Assembly: GCA_021413675.1 (NCBI GenBank)
Contig: JAIOQA010000348.1
Location: 1-48,256 of the forward strand
Source of the DNA: Deltaproteobacteria bacterium
GTDB lineage: Bacteria; Myxococcota_A; Polyangia; Haliangiales; Haliangiaceae
Direction: 5' to 3'
Length of the DNA: 48,256 bases
The position numbers and the translations under genes are program-made. This document shows, in pieces, positions 1-9,645 of this stretch. The notes under the pieces are model-generated. The model was given only the letters and a program-made list of their open reading frames with translations, did no database searches and was not told the DNA's origin. Within the stretch, counting starts at the first letter, position 1. Each line of letters starts with the position of its first letter.

Positions 1-1743
1 GAGCTCGATCACGCGCAACGCGGCGGCGGCGGCCGGTGACGCGGCCACGGTCCGCGCGATGGCGGCCATGGTCTCGGACGACAGCGCGCCCGGCTGCGAG
101 AGCGCACGAGCGACGCCGGTCGGCAGCGAGGTCGCGACCGCCTCGACCACTGCCGAGAGCACACTCTCTGGCAGGGGCTGCGCGATGGCGTCGCGGCGCT
201 CGGGCGCCGTCGAGGTCGCAGCAGGCGCAGGGATAGAGGGAGCCGCGGCGTCCGCCGGCTTCGTCGTGTCGAGCGCCGCCGCGGGGATCGCCCCGGCGGG
301 CGCCGCCTGCGGCGCCACGGCGGCGGGCGGCGCCGCAGGTACGGCCGCGGCGCTCTCGATGGCCGCGACAGACTTGACCGGCGCGACGGTGCTCGGAGCG
401 GCGCTGCTGACCGGCGCCCGAACGTCGGGCGCGCGGGTCTCGAGCGGCGTCGCACCATCGACGACAGGCGTCGGGGCGCTGAACGCCGGAGCGATCGCGG
501 CGGGCGCCTCGACGAACTGCTCGCGCGCCTGGGGCTCGTCAGGCGTGGTCGCGCGTGCAATGCTCGGGGAGGCGACCGACGGTGCGGCCGCATCGCGCTC
601 GGCGATCGCCACGCGCACGGCCTCGGCCGCCGCGGCGACCACCGCCTCGGTCGCGCGGACCGCGTCCATGCGGGCCAGCAGGCGCTCGGGCCCGCCGTGC
701 TCGCGCATCGGCGCGTCGGCGAACGGCGCCGGCGGCGTCGACATCTCGGGCGCGCTGCGCGCGATCCCGAGCGTCGTGCTCTCCCCGCCGAACTTCCGGA
801 TCGATTCGATCTGCTGCAGCGTGGCGGCGAGCTGGGCCTGCAGGACGCCCGCACCGAGGCCACCGAGGACACGACCGGGCGCGGCCGGCACCGCGCTCGC
901 GGCGCGCCGACCATCCGCCGCCGGCGCACCGGCGATCTGCGGCAGCGTCCCGGCCGCCTGCGCGTCGGCGACCTCGCGCGTCGCGATCGCGACGAGATCG
1001 GCCGGCGACACCAGCGCGAACGAGCTGAGCATCGGCGACTGCTCGGCGAGCCCGGTCTCCACGGCCGCGGTGATCGCGGCCGCGAACACCTGCGCGGCCT
1101 GGGCGGCCGCGAAAGGCACCAGCGGGCTCCACGTCGCCAGCGGCGCCGGCATGGGCAGCGCCGTCGACAGGCCGATCTCGCGACCGACACCGACCGCACG
1201 CCCCTCGGGCGAGACCTGGAACGACGGCGTCCGGCCGAGCGACAGCGCCGGCGCGACCATCTCCATCGGACCGGCATAGGCCGGCGACATCCGCTGCTCG
1301 GGCGCCATCACCGGTGGCAGCGGCGGGCTGCCCGCCTCGTCGGAAACGTAGGTGCCGCGAGTCGTCAGCGCGCCCGCCGGCCGCGCGGCGACCTGCCGGG
1401 CCGCCGCCATCCAGTCGAGCTCGTCCTGGAACCACGGCCGCGGGAACACCCACGACACCGCGCTCGCGTTGTTGCGCGACGGCATCCCCGACGACGCATA
1501 CTCGCCGTACATCCGCAGCGCCGCCGACTGCTGTGCGGTCGTCATCCACGGCGAGACCAGCCGATCCACGAACGCGAGCGAGCGCAACGAGCGCGACCGC
1601 CCCACGGCGCCGGTCTCGGGCGCCCAGCGATCGACGTGGCGCTCGGCAGCGTGGAGCGCCGCCGTGCCCACGAGGGTACGGAACGGCGTCGCCGCCTCGA
1701 GGGCCGCGGTCAGTGCGCGGGTGTCGTTGGTCTCGGTGGCCAT
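1..1743 (-). CDS. Large Ala/Pro-rich eCIS-associated protein, 3' end beyond window
   Basis: The reading frame is open from an ATG at 1743 to the left edge (581 codons, no stop), so the protein is truncated by the window. It follows the tube gene by 61 bases with a GAGAGG ribosome-binding site, which makes it part of the injection-system transcription unit. Residues 1-150 are of ordinary composition and contain motifs such as WVFPRPWFQDELDW. From about residue 170 the sequence becomes rich in Ala and Pro, with long low-complexity stretches from residue 390 onward. I see no signal peptide, membrane segment or catalytic motif. I do not recognise the family. From its position it could be a structural or accessory baseplate component, a tape-measure-like protein or cargo; this is inference. 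The plus-strand frames here are composition shadows. Confidence 0.72.
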   Translation of the reverse strand, partial: MATETNDTRALTAALEAATPFRTLVGTAALHAAERHVDRWAPETGAVGRSRSLRSLAFVDRLVSPWMTTAQQSAALRMYGEYASSGMPSRNNASAVSWVFPRPWFQDELDWMAAARQVAARPAGALTTRGTYVSDEAGSPPLPPVMAPEQRMSPAYAGPMEMVAPALSLGRTPSFQVSPEGRAVGVGREIGLSTALPMPAPLATWSPLVPFAAAQAAQVFAAAITAAVETGLAEQSPMLSSFALVSPADLVAIATREVADAQAAGTLPQIAGAPAADGRRAASAVPAAPGRVLGGLGAGVLQAQLAATLQQIESIRKFGGESTTLGIARSAPEMSTPPAPFADAPMREHGGPERLLARMDAVRATEAVVAAAAEAVRVAIAERDAAAPSVASPSIARATTPDEPQAREQFVEAPAAIAPAFSAPTPVVDGATPLETRAPDVRAPVSSAAPSTVAPVKSVAAIESAAAVPAAPPAAVAPQAAPAGAIPAAALDTTKPADAAAPSIPAPAATSTAPERRDAIAQPLPESVLSAVVEAVATSLPTGVARALSQPGALSSETMAAIARTVAASPAAAAALRVIEL

Positions 1744-1804
1744 GGATCAATCGCCTCTCGGCTACGCCGTCGTCATCAGTATCGGGTCACGGTGCGCCAC
1801 GAGG

Positions 1805-2251
1805 TCAGCTCATCTTGAGCCCGTGATGCGCGATCTCGAGGGTCTCGATGGCGACCTCGCTCTTGCTCGCGTCCATCGCGGAGAGCTGCCACTTGCACGG
1901 CCAGCCCTTCTTGAACGTCCACGTCGCGAGGGTCGTCTTCATCGTGCTGTCGAGCTGGATGATCTTGCCGTCGACGCGAGTCATGCTGGAGTGATCCATC
2001 CACCCCTGGCGCCATTTCAGCAGATAGGAATCCGCGGTGAAGCCGCGCTTGAGCACGATGTTCGGCCACTTGGTCGCGCCAACGAGCTTCCAGGTCGAGT
2101 CGTTGACCCCACCGACCTTGAGCTCCACCGCCTCGGTCTCGTAGCTGAGCCCGCTGACTTCCTTGAAGAACATCGACGCCTCGCCGGAGTCGAGCGTCAG
2201 GTCAACCTTGAAGCAGAAGACGGCCAGGGGGTCGTTACGAAGGTTGCTCAT
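1805..2251 (-). CDS. eCIS/phage tail tube protein (T4 gp19-like), single domain
   Basis: This 148-residue protein has the length and pattern of the gp19/Afp1/Pvc1 tube family. It opens with a short N-terminus and the motif DPLAVFCFKVDL, continues with FFKEVSGLSYETEAVEL, then GATKWPNIVLKRGF, and ends with an alternating strand pattern (WTFKKGWPCKWQL). In this family the subunits stack as hexamers to form the inner tube inside the sheath. The ATG overlaps the stop of the upstream sheath gene by four bases (ATGA), implying translational coupling, which fits the need for similar amounts of tube and sheath. It is one of two tube genes in the locus; the other, at 4885-5793, has two domains. Confidence 0.9.
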   Translation of the reverse strand: MSNLRNDPLAVFCFKVDLTLDSGEASMFFKEVSGLSYETEAVELKVGGVNDSTWKLVGATKWPNIVLKRGFTADSYLLKWRQGWMDHSSMTRVDGKIIQLDSTMKTTLATWTFKKGWPCKWQLSAMDASKSEVAIETLEIAHHGLKMS

Positions 2252-4044
2252 GGCTGCGCTCCAGGTTGGGTCGGCTCGGTCGGGGGCGCGGTGTCAGCAC
2301 CGCCCATCTGCTGCACCATCTCGATCATGATGAACTCGGTCGGAGAGACCGGGGCGACGCCGATGTCGCAGACCAAGATACCCTTGGCGACGTTGTCCGG
2401 CGGGTTGGTCTCCGCGTCGCATCTTACGAAGAAGGCGTCCTCGGCCTTCCCTCCGGCCAGCATGCCGTCCCGGAACCTCGCCGTGAGAAAGTTATCCACG
2501 GCCCCGCGGATACGATCCCAGGTCTTCTGATCGTTCGGCTCGAACGTGATCCAGGCGAATCCGGACTCGAGACTCCGACGCAACATGATGAAAATACGAC
2601 GAATACTGAGATAGCGCCAGTTCGGATCGGAGGACGCGCTGCGCACGCCCCAGGGGCGGACGCCGCGCTGGACGCGGAACGTGTTGACCGCGTCCGCATT
2701 GAGGATACCGAGATGGTCTTCCGTGACACGGAGGGCGAGATCGGTCACTCCCGCGATCTCGACGTTGGCTGGCGCGAAGTGCACCCCGCCCTCGTCGTCG
2801 CGCTTGTTGTAGACCCCTGCCATCGGGCCCGATGGCGGGATCGCCCGCACCTTGCCCGACGGCTCCTCGTAGCGCAGCCACGGCCAGTAGAACGCCACGT
2901 AGGACGAGTCCGTGCGGCGGCGCCAGCGCTGGACCCACTCGACGTCCTTCGACTGTGGGATGTCGAAGATCGCGAACCGGTCCTTCTGGTTCTCGCAGAT
3001 GATCATCATCTGGTCCTGGATCCGCTGGACGCGCATCTCACCGCCGGGACCCTTGTCGCGCTCGTAGAAGATCATCGCGTCCGGGATCGCGAGCAGTGCA
3101 ACCTCCTCGATCGCCGCCAGCGCGAGGAGCCCCGCTCGCCCATCCGGTCCATGGTCGATGCCGATGACGTCCTCGGTCGTCAGCTTCTCGGTGCCATCGC
3201 GGCCGCCCGCGAGCCGGGTCATCGGCAGCGGCTCCGGCAGGTTCCGCGGCACGGGTGACTTCGTGAACAGATCCTCGGCGCGGATGAGGCGCGACCGCGA
3301 CGCGATCACCCGCGGCGCGTAGTTGCGCGACGTCGGGTGCATCTGCAGTTGCTTGAACACCTCGCGGCGATCCTTGAGCGCCGCGTGGAGCTCGAACTCG
3401 AGCACCTCGAGGTGGGTCGGAGCAGCGGCGCGGTGGCGCCGGTTGACCGGCGTCTGCGTGCTCCACTTGATCAGCTTGTCGCTGACCTCCGTGAGCACGA
3501 CGCAGTCCGAGTTCTCCTTGTCGAAGATCCGGACCAGCGCGCCGACCTCGAAGCCGCGGGTCGAGGTGACGTGCGCCTCGCCCTGACCGATGTCGAGATC
3601 GCGCGTGAGGATCGCGGTGGCGCCGGTCGTGTGGATGCACTTGAACCAGATGCTGTTGCCCCAGCGGCCCTCGTTGAGGGCGCGGATCTTCAGCGACGGC
3701 TTGCTCCAGTCGTCGACCTGGATGTGCTCGGCGCAGACCGCGTGGTCGATCCCCGCGGGCTCACCGCGCTCGGGCACGTGCGCGACGCGCACGATCCAGC
3801 ACGCGTGCCCGCCGTTGCGGAAGAACGCGTGCACGCTGTCGGACAGGTAGAACTCGTCGTTGTACCCGAAGGTCTCGACGAACTCGTCCCAGTTCGAGAT
3901 CCGGGTCGGCTCGTTGATCGGCCCCTTCTCGGAGAGCCCGACGAAGCCGGTGACGCGGGTATCGGCGACGGTCAGATCGGGGATGACCGGCCGGACGAAC
4001 GTCGGGTAGATGCCAGGCGGTCTGAACTCAGCGGACGTGCGCAT
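2248..4044 (-). CDS. eCIS tail sheath protein, large form
   Basis: This 598-residue contractile sheath subunit starts with a typical sheath N-terminus (PGIYPTFV, then TRVTGFVGLSEKGPINEPTRI and FGYNDEFYLSDSVHAFFRNGG). It ends with the conserved sheath C-terminus (FFVRCDAETNPPDNVAKG, then IGVAPVSPTEFIMIEM). Those terminal arms interlock neighbouring subunits in known sheaths. It is about 190 residues longer than the other sheath in the locus. The extra length lies mostly in residues 130-270, a beta-rich insertion that probably forms an added surface domain. The stop overlaps the downstream tube start. Two or more sheath paralogues are normal in Afp/PVC-type systems. The role of the extra domain is inferred from position only. 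Confidence 0.92.
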   Translation of the reverse strand: MRTSAEFRPPGIYPTFVRPVIPDLTVADTRVTGFVGLSEKGPINEPTRISNWDEFVETFGYNDEFYLSDSVHAFFRNGGHACWIVRVAHVPERGEPAGIDHAVCAEHIQVDDWSKPSLKIRALNEGRWGNSIWFKCIHTTGATAILTRDLDIGQGEAHVTSTRGFEVGALVRIFDKENSDCVVLTEVSDKLIKWSTQTPVNRRHRAAAPTHLEVLEFELHAALKDRREVFKQLQMHPTSRNYAPRVIASRSRLIRAEDLFTKSPVPRNLPEPLPMTRLAGGRDGTEKLTTEDVIGIDHGPDGRAGLLALAAIEEVALLAIPDAMIFYERDKGPGGEMRVQRIQDQMMIICENQKDRFAIFDIPQSKDVEWVQRWRRRTDSSYVAFYWPWLRYEEPSGKVRAIPPSGPMAGVYNKRDDEGGVHFAPANVEIAGVTDLALRVTEDHLGILNADAVNTFRVQRGVRPWGVRSASSDPNWRYLSIRRIFIMLRRSLESGFAWITFEPNDQKTWDRIRGAVDNFLTARFRDGMLAGGKAEDAFFVRCDAETNPPDNVAKGILVCDIGVAPVSPTEFIMIEMVQQMGGADTAPPTEPTQPGAQP

Positions 4045-4107
4045 CGGATCCTCGCGGTGCCTGTTTCTCGAGTGTCGATGGAGGCGCCGGCTCGCGCCGG
4101 CGGTCGA

Positions 4108-4290
4108 CTAGCGTCGTCGGGCTTCGTTGATCTCGCGGTTGATGCGCGCGATCTCGCGGAGCCAGACGTGCCGCTCCTCGTGCTCCATGTCGATGATGTC
4201 GTCGAACGGCCAGTGGAAGTGGTACGCGATGTACGCGACCTCCTGGAACAGCTGCTCGCGCGGGTAGACGGCGAGAGCTGTCCAAGTTAC
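4108..4290 (-). CDS. DUF6760 domain, -1 frameshift extension of the tail-assembly protein
   Basis: This frame encodes about 60 residues matching the small DUF6760 domain of injection systems (YPREQLFQEVAYIAYHFHW, then FDDIIDMEHEERHVWL and EIARINREINEARR). It is in the -1 frame relative to the tail-assembly gene (4287-4700) and joins it exactly at that gene's stop. No ATG, GTG or TTG lies in frame between the stop of the upstream gene and the conserved domain. The only in-frame candidate, a GTG at 4377-4375, would add an Arg-rich tail and overlap 90 bases of the upstream gene. Slippage at 4290-4296 would give a fusion of about 197 residues. A separate protein from a non-standard start cannot be excluded. 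Molecular function is unknown; the domain is restricted to eCIS-like loci as far as I know. Confidence 0.78.
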   Translation of the reverse strand, partial: VTWTALAVYPREQLFQEVAYIAYHFHWPFDDIIDMEHEERHVWLREIARINREINEARRR

Positions 4291-4700
4291 CCCGGGCCGG
4301 GACGGCCACCACCTCCTGCATCTCCCTCGGTGATGAGGGCGCCGGTCACCATGTCGACGTCCATCTCGTGCGCGCACTTCGGGCACGTCACGTGGTGCTT
4401 GGGCGCGCCGCCCTCCTCGTTGATCTTCCGGTAGAACTCCTGAAGGTACGCGAGGTCGGTCGAGAACATGTTCTCGATGTTGTCGACGCCGATGTGCTCG
4501 ATGTCGCCGATCTTCACGACGACGCGCGAGAGCAACACGATCACGAGGTACGCGCGGTTCGCCTGCACGCGGTAGTCCTGCAGCGGCAGGATCTCGTCGC
4601 GCGCGGTGGCGAGGCGCATGATGCCGTCGCGGTGAACCTTGCCCTCGTCGTCGACGAGGCCGCGCGGCAGGCGGAACTGGTATTGAGTCTTGAAGGCCAT
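4287..4700 (-). CDS. Phage tail assembly (chaperone-like) protein of the eCIS
   Basis: Starting at the ATG at 4700, after an AGGAG ribosome-binding site, this gives 137 residues beginning MAFKTQYQF. The body (GIMRLATARDEILPLQDYRV, then LVIVLLSRVVVKIGDIEHI and FSTDLAYLQEFYRKINEEG) resembles the small tail-assembly proteins encoded just after the tube gene in contractile phages and injection systems. The C-terminus carries a CPKCAHEMDVD segment, half of a zinc-ribbon-like motif, then a Gly-rich tail ending at a TAA. The gene sits in the place where tailed phages encode their frameshifted tail-assembly chaperone pair, and its last two sense codons form a slippery heptamer leading into DUF6760. 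An alternative ATG 51 bases upstream lacks a good ribosome-binding site. Confidence 0.85.
   Translation of the reverse strand: MAFKTQYQFRLPRGLVDDEGKVHRDGIMRLATARDEILPLQDYRVQANRAYLVIVLLSRVVVKIGDIEHIGVDNIENMFSTDLAYLQEFYRKINEEGGAPKHHVTCPKCAHEMDVDMVTGALITEGDAGGGGRPGPG
4290..4296 (-). other. Predicted -1 ribosomal frameshift slippery heptamer
   Basis: Read on the minus strand this is C CCG GGG, followed directly by TAA. It fits X XXY YYZ with the zero-frame codons in phase (CCG, GGG). After a one-base slip both tRNAs would sit on CCC and GGG, and reading would continue GTA-ACT-TGG into the DUF6760 frame. Gly-tRNA re-pairs perfectly; Pro-tRNA needs a third-position mismatch. The adjacent stop codon could promote slippage by pausing. 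A GGAGGTGGTGG purine run 15-25 bases upstream resembles the internal Shine-Dalgarno stimulators of bacterial frameshift sites. No frameshift has been demonstrated; this is a sequence prediction. Confidence 0.6.
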
Positions 4701-4846
4701 CTCCGAGCTCTCTCCTGATAGAGCGCCGTGGATCGCGCTTGCGACGCACAATCGGCGCGGCCCGACGCGGTCGGGTTCCCAATCCCGAAAACGCGACGGC
4801 CCGCCCGAGATCCCCGAGCAGGCCGAAGCTTACCAGACGCTTGCAA

Positions 4847-4862
4847 CGGCCGTCGCCGGCCG
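4847..4862 (-). other. Hairpin between tube and tail-assembly genes
   Basis: Perfect inverted repeat CGGCCG-TCGC-CGGCCG (6-bp stem, 4-base loop), 22 bases after the stop of the two-domain tube gene, inside the 184-base gap before the tail-assembly gene. There is no T-tract, so a strong intrinsic terminator is unlikely. A 3'-end-stabilising or attenuating stem is a reasonable inference. Confidence 0.45.
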
Positions 4863-4884
4863 ATGCGAGCTTTTGCGAATCAGA

Positions 4885-5793
4885 TCAGGCGTCGGTCTTC
4901 TTCATCTCGAGCTTGGTGTGCTCGGTATACGTCTTCACGGTGTAGAACTGCAGGCTGTCGTCGCGGACCTGCTTGGGCGGCGTGAGCTCCTGGAGACCGA
5001 CGTTCTGGAACGTCAAGGTCGCCATGATGTCCTTCATGTTCGGGCCGAGGAGATCGAGCGAGCCCGTGAGCTCGTCCTTCTCCTCGCGCTTGCCGTCCAT
5101 GAACCATGCCTTGGCCCAGTCCTCGAACTGCTGACCATCGAGGGCGTTGATCGTGAACGTGAGGTCCGGCTGCTTCATCGTGGTGCACGCCAGCTCGGGG
5201 TACTGCGCCTCGCCGTGCGGGTCCGGCTTGACGGTGCAGCTCCACTCGAACGCCTCGATCTTGTTCACACGCTTGCAGTTGAACGAGCCGAGCTTGAGGC
5301 TGAAGTTGTTGCCGGTGATCGACTTCGTCGTCGGGCCGACAGCCGCCTTGGCGACATCGCCGGAGGCCTTCATGTACTTGAGCTCGGTCGGCTTGAACGA
5401 GAACGTCAGGAAGATGTTCGCCTTGTCCGCCGCCGACAGCGCGGGGAGCGAGATCTTGGTGATGTACGCGCGGAAGAACTGGACCTCGCGGATCGCCTTG
5501 CCATTGAAGTCGGCGACGACGACGCTGCCGTCCATCGGCACCGCGTTCGAGTCCATCGCGGACTGCATCCAGTCCTGCAGGCCCTTGCCCATGGCGAAGG
5601 AGGCCTCGAGCGAGAAGTCCGAGAACTCCCACGCCGCGATGTTCTTCTTCATCCAGTGCTCGGTCGACGTCGAGGTCTCGTTGAGCGAGCCCTTGAAGTT
5701 GCCCTGGGTGAACGACTTGATGTAACCAGCGCTGTAGCTGCCGATGGTGACGGCGAAGCGGGATCCAGCGTACGCGTTCGGGGTAACGGCCAT
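4885..5793 (-). CDS. Two-domain tail tube-like protein of the eCIS
   Basis: This 302-residue protein is about twice the length of a normal tube subunit and appears to contain two tandem tube-like domains. Residues 1-150 include GYIKSFTQGNFKGS, FSLEASFAMGKGLQDWMQSA and a strand-rich end (FFRAYITKISLPALSAADKA, then FLTFSFKPTELKY). Residues 165-302 repeat the plan: IEAFEWSCTV, TFTINALDGQQFEDWAKAWF and a closing MATLTFQNVGLQELTPPKQ. The shared pattern is a helix with 'lqdWmqsamd' / 'feDWakawfm' spacing between beta strands. It is encoded between the smaller sheath and the tail-assembly gene, where major tube genes usually lie. Two fused tube folds suggest a trimeric ring making six domains per layer. 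That stoichiometry is inference. Confidence 0.8.
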   Translation of the reverse strand: MAVTPNAYAGSRFAVTIGSYSAGYIKSFTQGNFKGSLNETSTSTEHWMKKNIAAWEFSDFSLEASFAMGKGLQDWMQSAMDSNAVPMDGSVVVADFNGKAIREVQFFRAYITKISLPALSAADKANIFLTFSFKPTELKYMKASGDVAKAAVGPTTKSITGNNFSLKLGSFNCKRVNKIEAFEWSCTVKPDPHGEAQYPELACTTMKQPDLTFTINALDGQQFEDWAKAWFMDGKREEKDELTGSLDLLGPNMKDIMATLTFQNVGLQELTPPKQVRDDSLQFYTVKTYTEHTKLEMKKTDA

Positions 5794-5845
5794 GGTCTTC
5801 TATCCTCTGGAATCGGAGTCGTTGTCCGGCCCGCCTCGGGATGCA

Positions 5846-5891
5846 TCGGGGACCCTGTAGCCGCGCTACAGGGCCCACGAGGGATCCCCGA
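5846..5891 (-). other. Nested stem-loop upstream of the two-domain tube gene
   Basis: The inner stem CCCTGTAGC/GCTACAGGG (5853-5861 with 5865-5873, 9 bp, 3-base loop) lies within an outer 7-bp stem TCGGGGA/TCCCCGA (5846-5852 with 5885-5891). It sits in the 259-base gap before the tube gene, about 50 bases upstream of its ATG. Its strength and placement suggest a leader structure controlling tube transcript level or stability. There is no U-tract for intrinsic termination. Confidence 0.5.
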
Positions 5892-6005
5892 CGTTTCACT
5901 TCTGTCAGCCGGCCGGCCGTCCGCTGCAACATTGCCGCGGGCGCCGGATTGTGTGTCTCGTCCTACGCGGTGGCTGAGCGGAAGCTTCCCCCTCGCCCAG
6001 CCGAT

Positions 6006-6045
6006 TTTCGGAGGCTGTCGGCGCGCGGCCGATCAGCCCCCGAAA
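6006..6045 (-). terminator. Hairpin just after the smaller sheath gene
   Basis: A stem built from TTTCGG/CCGAAA (6006-6011 with 6040-6045), GGCTG/CAGCC (6013-6017 with 6034-6038) and CGGC/GCCG, with small bulges. It begins 7 bases after the sheath stop codon on the minus strand. The following bases on that strand are AAAATCGG, not a T-run, so this is more likely a partial attenuator or RNA-stabilising 3' end than a full terminator. Confidence 0.45.
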
Positions 6046-6052
6046 GAGGAAA

Positions 6053-7273
<1,221 letters not shown>

Positions 7274-7331
7274 TGCTAGTTCCTCCTGCGCGGAGAGCGA
7301 TGACGACCTTCCACGGCCGCCTTCCGCTCTT

Positions 7332-7405
7332 GCTGGGCCAAGCCCAGCGGATGTTGGTGCCGGGCCCCCGCCCGGCGTGAGTGACAGCCGCCCAGCACGG
7401 GCGGC
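7332..7405 (-). other. Three consecutive hairpins between cap and sheath genes
   Basis: Within the 150-base gap before the sheath ATG are three perfect 7-bp stems: GCTGGGC/GCCCAGC (7332-7348), GCCGGGC/GCCCGGC (7359-7376) and GCCGCCC/GGGCGGC (7387-7405). The loops are 3-5 bases. None has a T-tract on the minus strand. A tandem array upstream of the most highly required structural gene suggests RNA processing or stabilisation separating cap from sheath expression. Function is inferred from position only. Confidence 0.5.
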
Positions 7406-7423
7406 AGAAGACCGTACGTGGTG

Positions 7424-8104
7424 CTAGCGCTTGCCGCCGCCGAGATCGAGGCGGCGCGCGAACGGGTTCGGACTCGGACCCTGCTCCGAGATCCGCGGAT
7501 CGTGGATGTTCTTGTACTCGAGCTGGCGGGTCTGGACCCGTTTGAACTCGGAGAGCTTCTCCGGGATGATCGGGATCTGCGTCCAGGCCTGGACCGCCGG
7601 ACGAACCGGTTGGTTCAGGCTGCCCCAGAAGCGCGCGAGGGTGCCCTCGTCGAGCCGGGTCTGCATGATGAACGGGAGGTCGAAGTCCTCCTCGAACGTG
7701 GCGCCGCGCAACCGGTCGCGCGGCAGCGACGGATTCTCGAGCACGGTGCGGATGAGCAACCCGAGCAAGAGCTGCTCGTCTTCCGGGGTCTGCGCCCAGG
7801 CCGAGATCAGATAGTCGAGCCGCACGTGCATGCGCACCTGGCGCATGAACTCCTTGACCGTGCCGTCGTCCTGGACAACTTCGACGATCTCGCTCTCGGG
7901 CGTGTAGTCGGTGCCCTCGGGATCGATCGAGATCTGGTAGAGGTACACCGAGACCGCGGGGAGCTTGCCCTCGACGGCCTCGGGCTTCGGCGCCGAGTCG
8001 ATGATGTGGACGCGCTTGTACCCGTTGCGCTTGAACTCGTCCTGGAGCAAGCGCGAGATGGAGTCCGAAGTCTCCTTGATGATGTGGTGCTGCGGCGTCG
8101 ACAT
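7424..8104 (-). CDS. DUF4255 (Pvc16/Afp16-type) tail terminator protein
   Basis: This 226-residue protein matches DUF4255. The N-terminus (IIKETSDSISRLLQDEF) leads to LPAVSVYLYQISIDPEGTD, then the strongly conserved block VRMHVRLDYLISAWAQTPED with LLGLLIRTVLENPSLPRDRL. The C-terminus has LARFWGSLNQPVRPAVQAWT and a final strand region. In Afp/PVC particles this family caps the distal end of tube and sheath and sets particle length. It is the first gene of the locus in the direction of transcription. I chose the ATG at 8104; a TTG two codons earlier is possible. No clear Shine-Dalgarno sequence precedes it. Instead two small hairpins lie upstream. Confidence 0.9.
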   Translation of the reverse strand: MSTPQHHIIKETSDSISRLLQDEFKRNGYKRVHIIDSAPKPEAVEGKLPAVSVYLYQISIDPEGTDYTPESEIVEVVQDDGTVKEFMRQVRMHVRLDYLISAWAQTPEDEQLLLGLLIRTVLENPSLPRDRLRGATFEEDFDLPFIMQTRLDEGTLARFWGSLNQPVRPAVQAWTQIPIIPEKLSEFKRVQTRQLEYKNIHDPRISEQGPSPNPFARRLDLGGGKR

Positions 8105-8109
8105 GGGCA

Positions 8110-8143
8110 AGCGCGAAGCGCTGGTCGGTTTCCCCCCGGAAAC
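8110..8143 (-). promoter_or_regulatory. Leader hairpins before the injection-system locus
   Basis: Two perfect small stems lie just upstream of the DUF4255 ATG: AGCGC-GAA-GCGCT (8110-8122) and GTTTCC-CCCC-GGAAAC (8128-8143). The first occupies the place of a ribosome-binding site, and no purine-rich site is seen. This suggests restrained or regulated translation of the first gene. I could not identify a convincing promoter further upstream. Confidence 0.35.
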
Positions 8144-8393
8144 GCGGCTGCGGGAGCCTGGATTCAGATTCCGGTCGCAGGTGGAACCATCGTGGATCCC
8201 TCTGTGACCGCCGCGAATCGTGTGACAGGTACGGTCAGATCCACAAGAGCCGGAGGCAGATTTCGGAGTCGATCAGAGGTGGCAAAACACGGACGAACTC
8301 GCGCATTCCTCGACGGAGAGATGACACAACGCGCCATCTCACGGTCACGCGCGTTCCACCGAGGTTGATGCCGCCGTGCGATGGTTGTGACAC

Positions 8394-8711
8394 GTGAAAT
8401 TCTCGCGCCACCTCTTCGTGTGCACGCAACAACGCGCCGGCGGCGGCAAGCCGGCGTGCGGCAATCGCGGCGGCCCTGCCCTCGTGGCCGCGATCGAGCG
8501 CGCGCTGGCGACACACCCGGATGGCGGGCAGGTCGCGGTGACGGGTTGCGCATGCCTCGGGCCGTGCTTCGACGGTCCCAACGCGGTCGTGTACCCGGAG
8601 GGCGTTTGGTACGCCGGCCTCACCGTCGACGACGCGCCGGCGCTGGTCGCGCATCTCACGACCGGCGAGATCGCGGAGTCGCGGCGCTACGCGTGGACCG
8701 ACGAGGACTGA
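8394..8711 (+). CDS. Thioredoxin-like [2Fe-2S] ferredoxin
   Basis: A GTG start gives 105 residues. The N-terminus KFSRHLFVCTQQRAGGGKPA and the pattern C10, C22, then GCACLGPC (C52, C54, C58) fit the (2Fe-2S) thioredoxin-like ferredoxin family, in which a CX11-12C pair and a later CX3C pair hold the cluster. The segment 'GPNAVVYPEGVWYAGLTVDD' is also typical of the family. These cytosolic proteins act as low-potential electron carriers, or are linked to nitrogen or cobalamin metabolism in some organisms. There is no neighbouring redox partner here, so the partner is unknown. It is divergent from the injection locus across a 283-base gap. Confidence 0.9.
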   Translation: MKFSRHLFVCTQQRAGGGKPACGNRGGPALVAAIERALATHPDGGQVAVTGCACLGPCFDGPNAVVYPEGVWYAGLTVDDAPALVAHLTTGEIAESRRYAWTDED

Positions 8712-8724
8712 CGCGGCTCCCGCG

Positions 8725-9645
<921 letters not shown>

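Noticed and set aside
59..1279. Long plus-strand frame of about 400 codons opposite the eCIS protein
   Set aside because: Ala-rich composition shadow; the minus-strand frame from 1743 is continuous, has a ribosome-binding site and follows the locus order.
2491..2505. DnaA-box-like TTATCCACG inside the large sheath gene
   Set aside because: Isolated, within a coding region, one mismatch; chance match.
4375..4377. In-frame GTG as start for a separate DUF6760 gene
   Set aside because: It would overlap the tail-assembly gene by 90 bases, has no suitable ribosome-binding site and adds an Arg-rich tail unlike DUF6760 proteins. Kept only as a fallback to frameshifting.
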